Below, in pieces: positions 1-4,285 of a stretch of 9,607 nt of DNA; positions within the stretch are counted from its first letter, which is position 1; each line of letters begins with the position of its first letter. The position numbers and the translations under genes were made by a program. The notes beneath the pieces are model-generated. The model saw only the letters and a program-made list of their open reading frames with translations. It made no database searches and was not told the DNA's origin. The stretch covers positions 1 through 9,607 of the forward strand of contig CANRHM010000047.1 in NCBI GenBank assembly GCA_947630415.1, in the 5' to 3' direction. The DNA is from an uncultured Bacilli bacterium (GTDB lineage Bacteria > Bacillota_I > Bacilli_A > RF39 > UBA660).

Positions 1-995
1 TAAGCAAGGGTATCCCCTAATAGAATATTACTCGCAAGGACTAAATTTAATTCCTCGGGAGCACTTAATAAAAAGTCGCTAAGGTCCCTATTTTGAATTA
101 ACTTGTTGCTATTGATTTCACTAACGCCTTTTTCATGATATTTTTTTCTTCGTTCATTTGGTAGTACCGGAATTTCTTTTTTTACGTTTTCGATTTCTTC
201 GTTGGTAAGTACAAGCATAGGAATATCTGGTTCAGGAAAGTAACGGTAATCGTTCCCTGTTTCTTTGACACGCATAAGAATAGTCTTTTGTGCTTTTTCA
301 TCAAATTTTCGAGTTTCTTCTTGAATCGTTCCACCTTGTTCATACACCTCGATTTGATGCTCCACTTCTTTTTCAATGGCAAGTCCAATCGCTGAAATAG
401 AACCAATATTTTTAATCTCGGTACGGGTTCCTAATTTTTCCGTTTTACTTACCGATACGTTAACGTCACACCGCATACTTCCTTCTTCCATTTTACAATC
501 GGAAATATCGGCATAAAGAAGAAGTTCTCTCAACTTTTCCACATAAGCCATCGCTTCATAAGGGCTATTCATATCGGGTTCGGTTACAATTTCAATTAAA
601 GGAACACCGGCCCTATTAAAGTCCAAAAGCGATGAAGTAGCACTATGTGCACTCTTTGCCGTATCTTCTTCAATGTGAATATCGTGAATTCCTATTTTCT
701 TAGGTTTTCCATCCACTTCAATTTCCACATAGCCATGTACTCCAATTGGCGTTCTTGCCTGTGTAATTTGGTACCCTTTGGGTAAATCGGGATAAAAATA
801 GTTTTTACGATCAAAATACATTTGTTGATTGATTTCACAATTTAGGACTAAGGCTGCACGTAAAGCAAGAAGAATTGCTCCCCTATTTAAAATAGGAAGG
901 GTACCAGGATAACCTAAATCGATGGCGGTAATATTACTGTTGGCCGTCTTTAATTCGCAGTGAATCTCGATTCCTACCGTTGTTTTATAGTCCAT
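1..995 (-). CDS. gatB: Aspartyl/glutamyl-tRNA(Asn/Gln) amidotransferase subunit B, 3' part missing (runs off left edge)
   Basis: GatB activates the misacylated Glu-tRNA(Gln) or Asp-tRNA(Asn) by phosphorylation so that ammonia from GatA can amidate it in the cytoplasm. About 331 codons are open from the ATG at 995 to the edge, starting MDYKTTVGIEIHCELKT. Family landmarks follow in order: IDLGYPGTLPILN, FDRKNYFYPDLPKGYQ, HIEEDTAK, DFNRAGVPLIEIVTEPD, SDCKMEEGSMRCDVNVSV, KTILMRVKETGNDYRYFPEPD and the start of the helical tail domain (LPNERRKKYHEKG). The C-terminal portion lies outside the window. The start follows the gatA stop by a single base and is preceded by AAAGGAG about 9 nt upstream. Odd: directly after ELKT the protein continues with ANSNITAIDLGYPG, about 15 residues short of the Bacillus-type sequence as I remember it (see findings). 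The rest reads as intact, so I do not call it a pseudogene. Confidence 0.95.
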   Translation of the reverse strand, partial: MDYKTTVGIEIHCELKTANSNITAIDLGYPGTLPILNRGAILLALRAALVLNCEINQQMYFDRKNYFYPDLPKGYQITQARTPIGVHGYVEIEVDGKPKKIGIHDIHIEEDTAKSAHSATSSLLDFNRAGVPLIEIVTEPDMNSPYEAMAYVEKLRELLLYADISDCKMEEGSMRCDVNVSVSKTEKLGTRTEIKNIGSISAIGLAIEKEVEHQIEVYEQGGTIQEETRKFDEKAQKTILMRVKETGNDYRYFPEPDIPMLVLTNEEIENVKKEIPVLPNERRKKYHEKGVSEINSNKLIQNRDLSDFLLSAPEELNLVLASNILLGDTLA

Positions 996-996
996 A

Positions 997-2448
997 CTAC
1001 TCTTCTCCTTTCGGATCTAGCTTTAAGTTTAACTCTTTCTCTAAGAAAGATGCAAACTGATACATTCTTGCTTCATCAAAGGATTTTCCAATGATGTGAA
1101 GACCTATAGGCATATGCTCTTTACTAAAACCAATCGGAAGGTTGAGTCCAGGAAGTCCTGCCATATTGACTGGAATAACTAAAACATCATCCAAGAAAGA
1201 ACGCATAGGGTCATCGGTATCTTGTGCTAAATCATAGGCGGTAGTACACGTGGTAGGACCAATAATAAAGTCGTACTTTTCAAAACATTTTTCAAAACTT
1301 TTCTTCATGTCGTCTCTAATTTGCATCGCTTTATCGCAGTAAACTTTAGCGTTTTCCCCACTTAAGAGGTAACTTCCTACCATGATTCTTCGTTTGACTT
1401 CATCACCAAAACCTTCTTCACGGGTTCTTAAATACAACTCTTCGACTTCTTTGGCGTCATCCACACTATGACCGTAACGAACACCATCGAAACGTGCTAA
1501 GTTAGTGCTCGCTTCTCCCATGGCAATAATCTGATACAAAGTAACGGCATTTTCAATATAATCGATATCGACTCTTTCCACAGTAACACCTAATTTTTGT
1601 AATAAAGCGACGGTCTCTTCGACCTTTTCTTTTATATTAGGCGACACTACATCACTCATAAAATAATTAGGAAGAGCTACTTTCATACCTTTGATATCTT
1701 GTCCAATAAACCTAGTGTAATCTTCTATTTCATGATAAGAAGAAGTTAAATCATGATCGTCTTGTCCCTCGATTACATTCAATAATAAGGCATTCTCATA
1801 CACATTTCTACTCATTGGACCAATGGCATCTAGACTTGATCCAAAAGCTACTAGTCCATAACGTGATACTCTTCCATAGGTTGGCTTCATTCCAACAAGT
1901 CCACAGTAAGAAGCAGGTTGTCTAATACTTCCTCCTGTATCGGTTCCAAGAGCAAGAGGTACCATTCTTGAGGCTACTGCTGCAGCACTTCCTCCAGAAG
2001 AACCTCCAGTAATTTTAGTCTTATTCCAAGGATTTTTAGGGGCCCCAAAATAACTCGTTCTAGAAGTAGACCCCATGGCAAACTCATCCATATTGGTCTT
2101 TCCGATAATAATTAAGTGTTTCTCTTTTAATTTAGAAACCACGGTCGCATCATAAATAGGAATAAAATTATCCAAGATGTGAGATGCACATGTAGTTCTT
2201 AAATCCTTAGTTAAAATGTTATCTTTAACGGCAACCGGAATTCCAAAAAGAACATTATCTACTTTCCTTCCTTCCAATGCTTTTGCTTCTTTAATCGCTT
2301 CTTCTTTATTTAAAGTAATAAAAGCATTGATTTCAGGATCTTTTTCAATTCTTCTAAAAGCTTCTTCTACTAACATCAAAGGAGTTACTTTCCCTTCTTT
2401 TAAAAGCGTATGAAGTTCTAAAATACTTAAATCCAAATAATTATTCAT
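997..2448 (-). CDS. gatA: Aspartyl/glutamyl-tRNA(Asn/Gln) amidotransferase subunit A
   Basis: GatA is the glutaminase of the GatCAB complex: it releases ammonia from glutamine for transamidation of mischarged tRNA on GatB. The 483-residue length is normal for the family. The amidase-signature catalytic residues are all visible: Lys75 in GIPVAVKDN, the cis-Ser region GGSSGGSAAAVAS at 148-160 (Ser150), and Ser174 in LGTDTGGSIRQPAS, followed by GLVGMKPTYGRVSRYGLVAF. The spacing Lys75-Ser150-Ser174 fits the Lys/cis-Ser/Ser triad. It overlaps gatC by 8 bp (2441-2448), its start being preceded within gatC by GGTGAT, and its TAG stop is one base before gatB. It is therefore translationally coupled in the gatC-gatA-gatB operon. 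Nothing in the sequence suggests truncation. Confidence 0.98.
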   Translation of the reverse strand: MNNYLDLSILELHTLLKEGKVTPLMLVEEAFRRIEKDPEINAFITLNKEEAIKEAKALEGRKVDNVLFGIPVAVKDNILTKDLRTTCASHILDNFIPIYDATVVSKLKEKHLIIIGKTNMDEFAMGSTSRTSYFGAPKNPWNKTKITGGSSGGSAAAVASRMVPLALGTDTGGSIRQPASYCGLVGMKPTYGRVSRYGLVAFGSSLDAIGPMSRNVYENALLLNVIEGQDDHDLTSSYHEIEDYTRFIGQDIKGMKVALPNYFMSDVVSPNIKEKVEETVALLQKLGVTVERVDIDYIENAVTLYQIIAMGEASTNLARFDGVRYGHSVDDAKEVEELYLRTREEGFGDEVKRRIMVGSYLLSGENAKVYCDKAMQIRDDMKKSFEKCFEKYDFIIGPTTCTTAYDLAQDTDDPMRSFLDDVLVIPVNMAGLPGLNLPIGFSKEHMPIGLHIIGKSFDEARMYQFASFLEKELNLKLDPKGEE

Positions 2449-2740
2449 GAATCATCACCGGCACTTCTATAAAATTCCCCTTGGTATGAGGTGCATTCTT
2501 TTTAACATCTTGGAACGTAATTTCTTCTTGTGTTTCATCATTCGTAGGTTTTGCTTCATGATCGACTGGTGCAATTAAAAAATCAGTATCGTAATTTTTA
2601 ACCTCTTTAATTTTATCAATTTCATCTAATAATTTCTTTAATTGGTATTGGTACTTTTCTAAAGTCTTTTCATCTGATATTTGAATACGTGCTAAACATG
2701 CTACGTGTAACACTTCTTCACGACTTAATTTATTGTCCAT
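2441..2740 (-). CDS. gatC: Aspartyl/glutamyl-tRNA(Asn/Gln) amidotransferase subunit C
   Basis: GatC is the small belt subunit that wraps and stabilises the GatA-GatB complex. The 99 residues have the expected pattern: an N-terminal helical pair (LSREEVLHVACLARIQIS, then a helix around EKYQYQLKKLLDEIDKI), followed by an extended segment with charged and proline-containing stretches (APVDHEAKPTNDETQ) and the C-terminal NAPHTKGNFIEVPVMI that runs along GatA. It is the first gene of the operon, with AAGGGA upstream of its ATG and two TGTTATAAT boxes further upstream. The gene has no enzymatic residues of its own. Identity rests on length, motif pattern and its place directly in front of gatA. Confidence 0.96.
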   Translation of the reverse strand: MDNKLSREEVLHVACLARIQISDEKTLEKYQYQLKKLLDEIDKIKEVKNYDTDFLIAPVDHEAKPTNDETQEEITFQDVKKNAPHTKGNFIEVPVMIHE

Positions 2741-2769
2741 TTTATCCCTTCTTTCAAGACGTATTTACT

Positions 2770-2820
2770 ATTATAACATAACTTCTTCTACATTATAACA
2801 AATTTTATGTTCTTTTGAAA
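2770..2820 (-). promoter_or_regulatory. Tandem extended -10 promoters for gatCAB
   Basis: Reading the minus strand there are two identical TGTTATAAT boxes 22 bp apart, with TATAAT at 2797-2792 and at 2775-2770. Both carry the TGn extension. The distal one has a weak -35 (TTTCAA, 2820-2815) at a 17-bp spacing; the proximal one has no convincing -35. Both point at gatC, whose ATG is at 2740. A start from the proximal box would give a leader of only about 25 nt. Which one is used cannot be decided from sequence. Confidence 0.7.
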
Positions 2821-2835
2821 CTGCTTTTAAAAAGA

Positions 2836-2860
2836 AAGAAAAAAAGACCTAAAAGGTCTT
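2836..2860 (-). terminator. Intrinsic terminator, minus strand, upstream of the gatCAB promoters
   Basis: Minus-strand reading gives AAGACCT-TTT-AGGTCTT (7-bp stem, 2860-2844), whose 3' arm runs into seven T's and further T-rich sequence. It is effective only for minus-strand transcription, so it would stop any transcript arriving from the cassette or cse60 side before the gatC promoters. The -35 of the plus-strand cassette A promoter (2859-2864) overlaps its outer edge. Confidence 0.75.
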
Positions 2861-2888
2861 GCACTATAAAACAAAAGTTTGATATAAT
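2859..2888 (+). promoter_or_regulatory. Promoter of small peptide gene A
   Basis: TATAAT at 2883-2888 with the TGn extension (TGATATAAT), and TTGCAC at 2859-2864 as a weak -35 with 18-bp spacing. Likely start is A2895. The TTTGATATAATTGTATTAGGG block recurs in cassette B at 3271-3290 with the same -35 spacing, which supports it as a real promoter. Confidence 0.75.
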
Positions 2889-2908
2889 TGTATTAGGGAA
2901 TATCAGTA

Positions 2909-2945
2909 GTTGAGTGTCTACCTCCAATCTTTATAGAAAGGAGGT
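2909..2945 (+). promoter_or_regulatory. 5' leader of peptide A: Shine-Dalgarno-sequestering hairpin and long-distance pairing arm
   Basis: ACCTCC (2920-2925) is the perfect complement of GGAGGT (2940-2945), which contains the Shine-Dalgarno sequence of the peptide gene, so the ribosome site can be hidden in a hairpin. CTTT/AAAG can pair inside the loop. The preceding bases 2909-2922 (GTTGAGTGTCTACC) are complementary to 3088-3101 in the 3' end of the same transcript: 14 pairs, one of them G-U. The two structures share ACC (2920-2922) and so compete. Confidence 0.65.
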
Positions 2946-2953
2946 TTGATATA

Positions 2954-3046
2954 GTGAAAACTAAGACTTTTATTTTAAAAGTTCTCAAGTTCATTACTAT
3001 CATTTTATTTCTCCTTATCATGATGATAGTAGTTATAAAAAAATGA
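2954..3046 (+). CDS. 30-residue membrane peptide, candidate type I toxin (cassette A)
   Basis: GTG-started ORF of 30 codons ending in TGA. It has a strong GGAGG site 9 nt upstream, positioned as in cassette B. The peptide starts MKTKTFILKVLKF, continues with one hydrophobic stretch ITIILFLLIMMIVVI (about residues 14-28) and ends KK. A single transmembrane helix with basic ends is typical of membrane-acting type I toxins. I do not recognise the family; it does not look like Fst, TxpA, BsrG or Ldr as I know them. Its own promoter and terminator, the hairpin over its ribosome site and a predicted antisense RNA support it as a real gene rather than a chance ORF. The neighbouring reading on the plus strand ends in a terminator with no downstream gene, so a leader-peptide role is unlikely. 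Toxicity is inference. Confidence 0.7.
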   Translation: MKTKTFILKVLKFITIILFLLIMMIVVIKK

Positions 3047-3070
3047 CACTCATTCGCTAGAATAAGTGCC
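3037..3070 (-). terminator. Terminator of antisense RNA A
   Basis: On the minus strand CACTTATT (3068-3061) pairs with AATGAGTG (3054-3047) around the loop CTAGCG: 8 bp, one of them G-U. It is followed after three bases by seven T's (3043-3037). On the plus strand the same hairpin has no T-run, so it works in the antisense direction. It overlaps the stop codon of peptide A. A stronger hairpin with T's on the same strand sits at the equivalent place in cassette B. Confidence 0.65.
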
Positions 3071-3086
3071 TAAACAAATTTATTTT

Positions 3087-3132
3087 GGGTAGACATTCAA
3101 CATGACGAAACTGAATGTTCCCTTTTTTATTT
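3087..3132 (+). terminator. Terminator of peptide A mRNA
   Basis: ACATTCA (3093-3099) pairs with TGAATGT (3112-3118). GGG (3087-3089) and CCC (3120-3122) extend the stem past a small internal loop. TTTTTTATTTT follows directly. The 5' arm of this stem is also the long-distance partner of the 5' leader, so terminator folding and end-to-end pairing are alternatives. Confidence 0.7.
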
Positions 3133-3171
3133 TATGCAAGATTTCTTGCTAAATACATTTTATCACAAAAG
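3118..3171. repeat. 54-bp direct repeat, copy 1
   Basis: Identical base for base to 3523-3576, 405 bp further on. It holds the T-run of the peptide mRNA terminator, the GCAAG/CTTGC hairpin at the antisense 5' end and the antisense -10. It is far more conserved than the rest of the cassettes, including the peptide genes. Confidence 0.95.
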
Positions 3172-3185
3172 GTACTAAATAGCAA
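3157..3185 (-). promoter_or_regulatory. Promoter of antisense RNA A
   Basis: Minus strand TTGCTA (3185-3180), 17 bp, TAAAAT (3162-3157). The same boxes with the same 17-bp spacing recur in cassette B although most of the spacer's upstream half differs. Predicted start is near 3150. Confidence 0.6.
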
Positions 3186-3250
3186 GCAAATACTCTTCTT
3201 TGACTAATCAGTATTTCAAAAAAATAACATAAATTTTATAACAAATAGAC

Positions 3251-3280
3251 TTGTAAATCAAAACAACAGTTTGATATAAT
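3251..3280 (+). promoter_or_regulatory. Promoter of small peptide gene B
   Basis: TTGTAA (3251-3256), 18 bp, then TATAAT (3275-3280) with the TGn extension. Predicted start A3287. Same architecture as cassette A. Confidence 0.75.
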
Positions 3281-3305
3281 TGTATTAGGGAAACTTAGCA
3301 GCCCC

Positions 3306-3337
3306 GTGTTTGCCTACTTCTTACATAGGAAGGAGGC
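3306..3337 (+). promoter_or_regulatory. 5' leader of peptide B: Shine-Dalgarno-sequestering hairpin and long-distance pairing arm
   Basis: GCCTACTTC (3312-3320) pairs with GAAGGAGGC (3329-3337) around an 8-nt loop: eight pairs and one A-G mismatch, burying the GGAGG site of the peptide gene. The preceding GTGTTTGCC (3306-3314) can pair with GGCGAGTAC (3493-3501) in the mRNA 3' end. GCC is shared by both structures. The primary sequence differs from cassette A but both pairings are preserved. Confidence 0.65.
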
Positions 3338-3345
3338 TGATAGTT

Positions 3346-3429
3346 ATGTATAAGAAAGATTTTTTAATTTTTTCTTTAATTACTATTATTTTTTTACTTA
3401 TTGGTCTACTTTTTACGATTGTAAAATAG
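3346..3429 (+). CDS. 27-residue membrane peptide, candidate type I toxin (cassette B)
   Basis: ATG-started ORF of 27 codons ending in TAG, with GGAGG 9 nt upstream. The peptide begins MYKKDFLIF, has a hydrophobic core SLITIIFLLIGLLFTIV (about residues 10-26) and ends with a single Lys. Like peptide A it should form one membrane helix with a basic N-terminus, but the two share little sequence beyond this pattern. The gene is embedded in the same package of promoter, sequestering hairpin, terminator and predicted antisense RNA. The two cassettes are tandem paralogues about 400 bp apart. I cannot assign it to a named toxin family; membrane toxicity is inferred from size, hydrophobicity and RNA context only. 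Confidence 0.7.
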   Translation: MYKKDFLIFSLITIIFLLIGLLFTIVK

Positions 3430-3440
3430 CGCTATATAGC

Positions 3441-3480
3441 AAAAGAAAAGCACTCAATTTACTTACGTAAATCGAGTGCC
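3441..3480 (-). terminator. Terminator of antisense RNA B
   Basis: On the minus strand GCACTC-G-ATTTAC (3479-3467) pairs with GTAAAT-T-GAGTGC (3462-3450) around a 4-nt loop: twelve pairs and one mismatch. TTTTCTTTT follows (3449-3441). It has no T-run on the plus strand. It would also stop read-through from cse60, which lacks an obvious terminator of its own. Confidence 0.75.
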
Positions 3481-3492
3481 AACCAAATTAAT

Positions 3493-3537
3493 GGCGAGTA
3501 CTCAACACTGTGATGTTAAGTATTCCCTTTTTTATTT
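3493..3537 (+). terminator. Terminator of peptide B mRNA
   Basis: GTACTCAACA (3498-3507) pairs with TGTTAAGTAT (3514-3523): one C-A mismatch, one G-U, loop of six. GG (3493-3494) and CC of 3525-3527 can extend it, followed by TTTTTTATTTT. Its 5' arm overlaps the long-distance partner of the leader, as in cassette A. Confidence 0.7.
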
Positions 3538-3576
3538 TATGCAAGATTTCTTGCTAAATACATTTTATCACAAAAG
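3523..3576. repeat. 54-bp direct repeat, copy 2
   Basis: Identical to 3118-3171. Together with weaker similarity at the toxin promoters it marks the two cassettes as a tandem duplication whose antisense-promoter end has stayed identical. Recombination between copies would remove one cassette. Confidence 0.95.
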
Positions 3577-3590
3577 ATATAAAATAGCAA
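3562..3590 (-). promoter_or_regulatory. Promoter of antisense RNA B
   Basis: Minus strand TTGCTA (3590-3585), 17 bp, TAAAAT (3567-3562). The -35 lies only about 10 bp after the cse60 stop codon. Confidence 0.6.
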
Positions 3591-3599
3591 GAAAATACC

Positions 3600-3776
3600 T
3601 TACTTTTGATAGATTACCATAGCTGAAAAACAATAGATTTGATCTTCTCCAAACATAGAACAAGAAACATCAAACTTAATATCTACCACCTCAATCGTGT
3701 TGTTCTCATTCAAAAAATCATTAATAGCTTTCTCTAAATCTTTTTCATGGGCTTCATCAAACAACTTCACTTTCAT
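3600..3776 (-). CDS. Cse60-like small protein (DUF2758 family)
   Basis: A 58-residue protein beginning MKVKLFDEAHEKDLEKAIN and ending DQIYCFSAMVIYQK. This matches what I remember of Bacillus Cse60: about 60 residues, an N-terminal VKxFDExHEKDLE block, a central DIKF/DIxY strand and a C-terminal EDQIYCFSAMIIY block. In B. subtilis cse60 is expressed under SigmaE during sporulation, but its biochemical role is unknown and relatives occur outside spore formers, so sporulation in this organism is not implied. I chose the ATG at 3776 over a TTG four codons upstream because GGTGAT sits just before it and because the family starts at this point. No own terminator is visible; the antisense RNA B promoter follows within 10 bp. 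No clear SigmaE-type promoter was seen. Confidence 0.8.
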   Translation of the reverse strand: MKVKLFDEAHEKDLEKAINDFLNENNTIEVVDIKFDVSCSMFGEDQIYCFSAMVIYQK

Positions 3777-3823
3777 ATTTATCACCAAGATTAAGATAGC
3801 AAATAAAATATAAAAAATTTGTC

Positions 3824-3860
3824 AAAAAAAGAGGATATCCTTTTATTCACAAGAATATCC
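3824..3860 (-). terminator. Terminator of the T-box operon, overlapping the lipoprotein stop codon
   Basis: On the minus strand GGATAT (3860-3855) pairs with ATATCC (3838-3833), followed by TC and seven T's (3830-3824). The 16-nt loop contains the TAA stop. The 3' arm GGATATCC is also self-complementary. The stem is short, so efficiency is uncertain. Confidence 0.55.
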
Positions 3861-4265
3861 CATTTCTTCAAAGGCTTTTCTTACTTCCGCTTCATTTTCA
3901 TCTTTTAAAACACCTATTTTTTGTCCATCTTCTTTACTTAATAAAGAAAAATCAATATGAAGGAAAAAAGAAGTCTTTTCATTAGCCGATTCAATTTCTA
4001 CAAAAGAGCCTTTTTCTATTCCTAAATCATAAGGTTTTAAAAGCGTAGTTAACTCATCAACCGTGTCTTTGTCATTTGTGTTTAAAGAAGTAGAAAGGTC
4101 TATATTTTTAATCTTATCCCCTAGAAAAGATAAAACAGCATCTTGTTCAATGATTTGTTTTTCATCATTTAATAGATACTTACAAGTGAGTGTTTTTTCT
4201 TCTTGTTTTCCACATCCTGTTAAAAGGATAAGGAAAAGAAACAAAAGTAGGTTATATTTTTTCAA
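3843..4265 (-). CDS. Small lipoprotein of unknown function
   Basis: About 140 residues with a classical lipoprotein signal: MKKYN, a leucine-rich core, then LLTGC, so Cys would be lipidated and the protein anchored to the outer face of the membrane. The mature part (TCKYLLNDEKQIIEQDAVLSF...) is charged and ends EEMGYSCE. The pattern, a TC near the start, a repeated 'GDKI' strand and a terminal GYSC, recalls small YehR/DUF1307-like lipoproteins of gut Firmicutes, but I am not sure of this. Start: a GTG at 4274 is in frame, yet it lies inside the sequence GAGAGGTG that looks like the Shine-Dalgarno site. The TTG at 4265 is 6 nt after that site and gives the typical MKK start, so I prefer it. 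It lies about 20 nt after the leuS stop, so it belongs to the same operon. Confidence 0.75.
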   Translation of the reverse strand: MKKYNLLLFLFLILLTGCGKQEEKTLTCKYLLNDEKQIIEQDAVLSFLGDKIKNIDLSTSLNTNDKDTVDELTTLLKPYDLGIEKGSFVEIESANEKTSFFLHIDFSLLSKEDGQKIGVLKDENEAEVRKAFEEMGYSCE

Positions 4266-4285
4266 ATAAGACACCTCTCTTCTTT

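Larger units (their letters stand above)
3037..3150 (-). ncRNA. Predicted antisense RNA A (candidate type I antitoxin)
   Basis: Predicted minus-strand transcript of roughly 114 nt from a promoter at 3185-3157 to the terminator at 3070-3037. It would begin with a stable hairpin, GCAAG-AAAT-CTTGC (3149-3136), and be fully complementary to the whole 3' untranslated region of peptide A mRNA up to its stop codon. It also contains GTTGAATGTCTACC (3101-3088), which matches the toxin mRNA 5' leader at 13 of 14 bases, so it could displace the 5' end from its 3' partner. The arrangement resembles RatA on txpA, where the antisense covers the toxin mRNA 3' end. End points are estimates. Confidence 0.6.
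3441..3555 (-). ncRNA. Predicted antisense RNA B (candidate type I antitoxin)
   Basis: Predicted transcript of about 115 nt from the promoter at 3590-3562 to the terminator at 3480-3441. It starts with the same GCAAG/CTTGC hairpin as antisense A, then diverges, and is complementary to the 3' untranslated region of peptide B mRNA. The divergent middle would give it pairing specificity for its own cassette. End points are estimates. Confidence 0.6.

Noticed and set aside
182..406. 74-codon minus-strand ORF
   Set aside because: It lies in a different frame wholly inside the clearly coding gatB reading, and its product has no recognisable pattern.
3044..3046. TGA stop of peptide A as a possible Trp codon (mycoplasma code)
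   Set aside because: The large genes use TGG for tryptophan and have no in-frame TGA, so the standard code applies.
3188..3216. Inverted repeat AAATACT ... AGTATTT between the cassettes
   Set aside because: The stem is 7 bp with a 15-nt loop, has no T-run on either strand and no partner at the equivalent place after cassette B; probably chance in AT-rich DNA.
2954..3429. The two peptides as attenuator leader peptides for a downstream gene
   Set aside because: Each is followed by its own terminator, and the next gene in that direction (3600-3776) is on the opposite strand. The peptides show no run of one regulatory amino acid beyond hydrophobic residues.
2954..3429. Assignment of the peptides to the Fst/Ldr toxin superfamily
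   Set aside because: The characteristic charged tail and central proline/glycine pattern of Fst are absent, and the repeats shared by the two RNAs are arranged differently from those of pAD1 par.
3431..3440. Palindrome GCTATATAGC after peptide gene B
   Set aside because: It is only 10 bp, is not present in cassette A, and gives no loop or T-run; it could be an operator but nothing supports this.
3793..3825. TTGACA upstream of cse60 with TATCTT as -10
   Set aside because: The spacing is 21 bp and the TTGACA overlaps the end of the preceding terminator T-run; the -10 is poor. No promoter is called.
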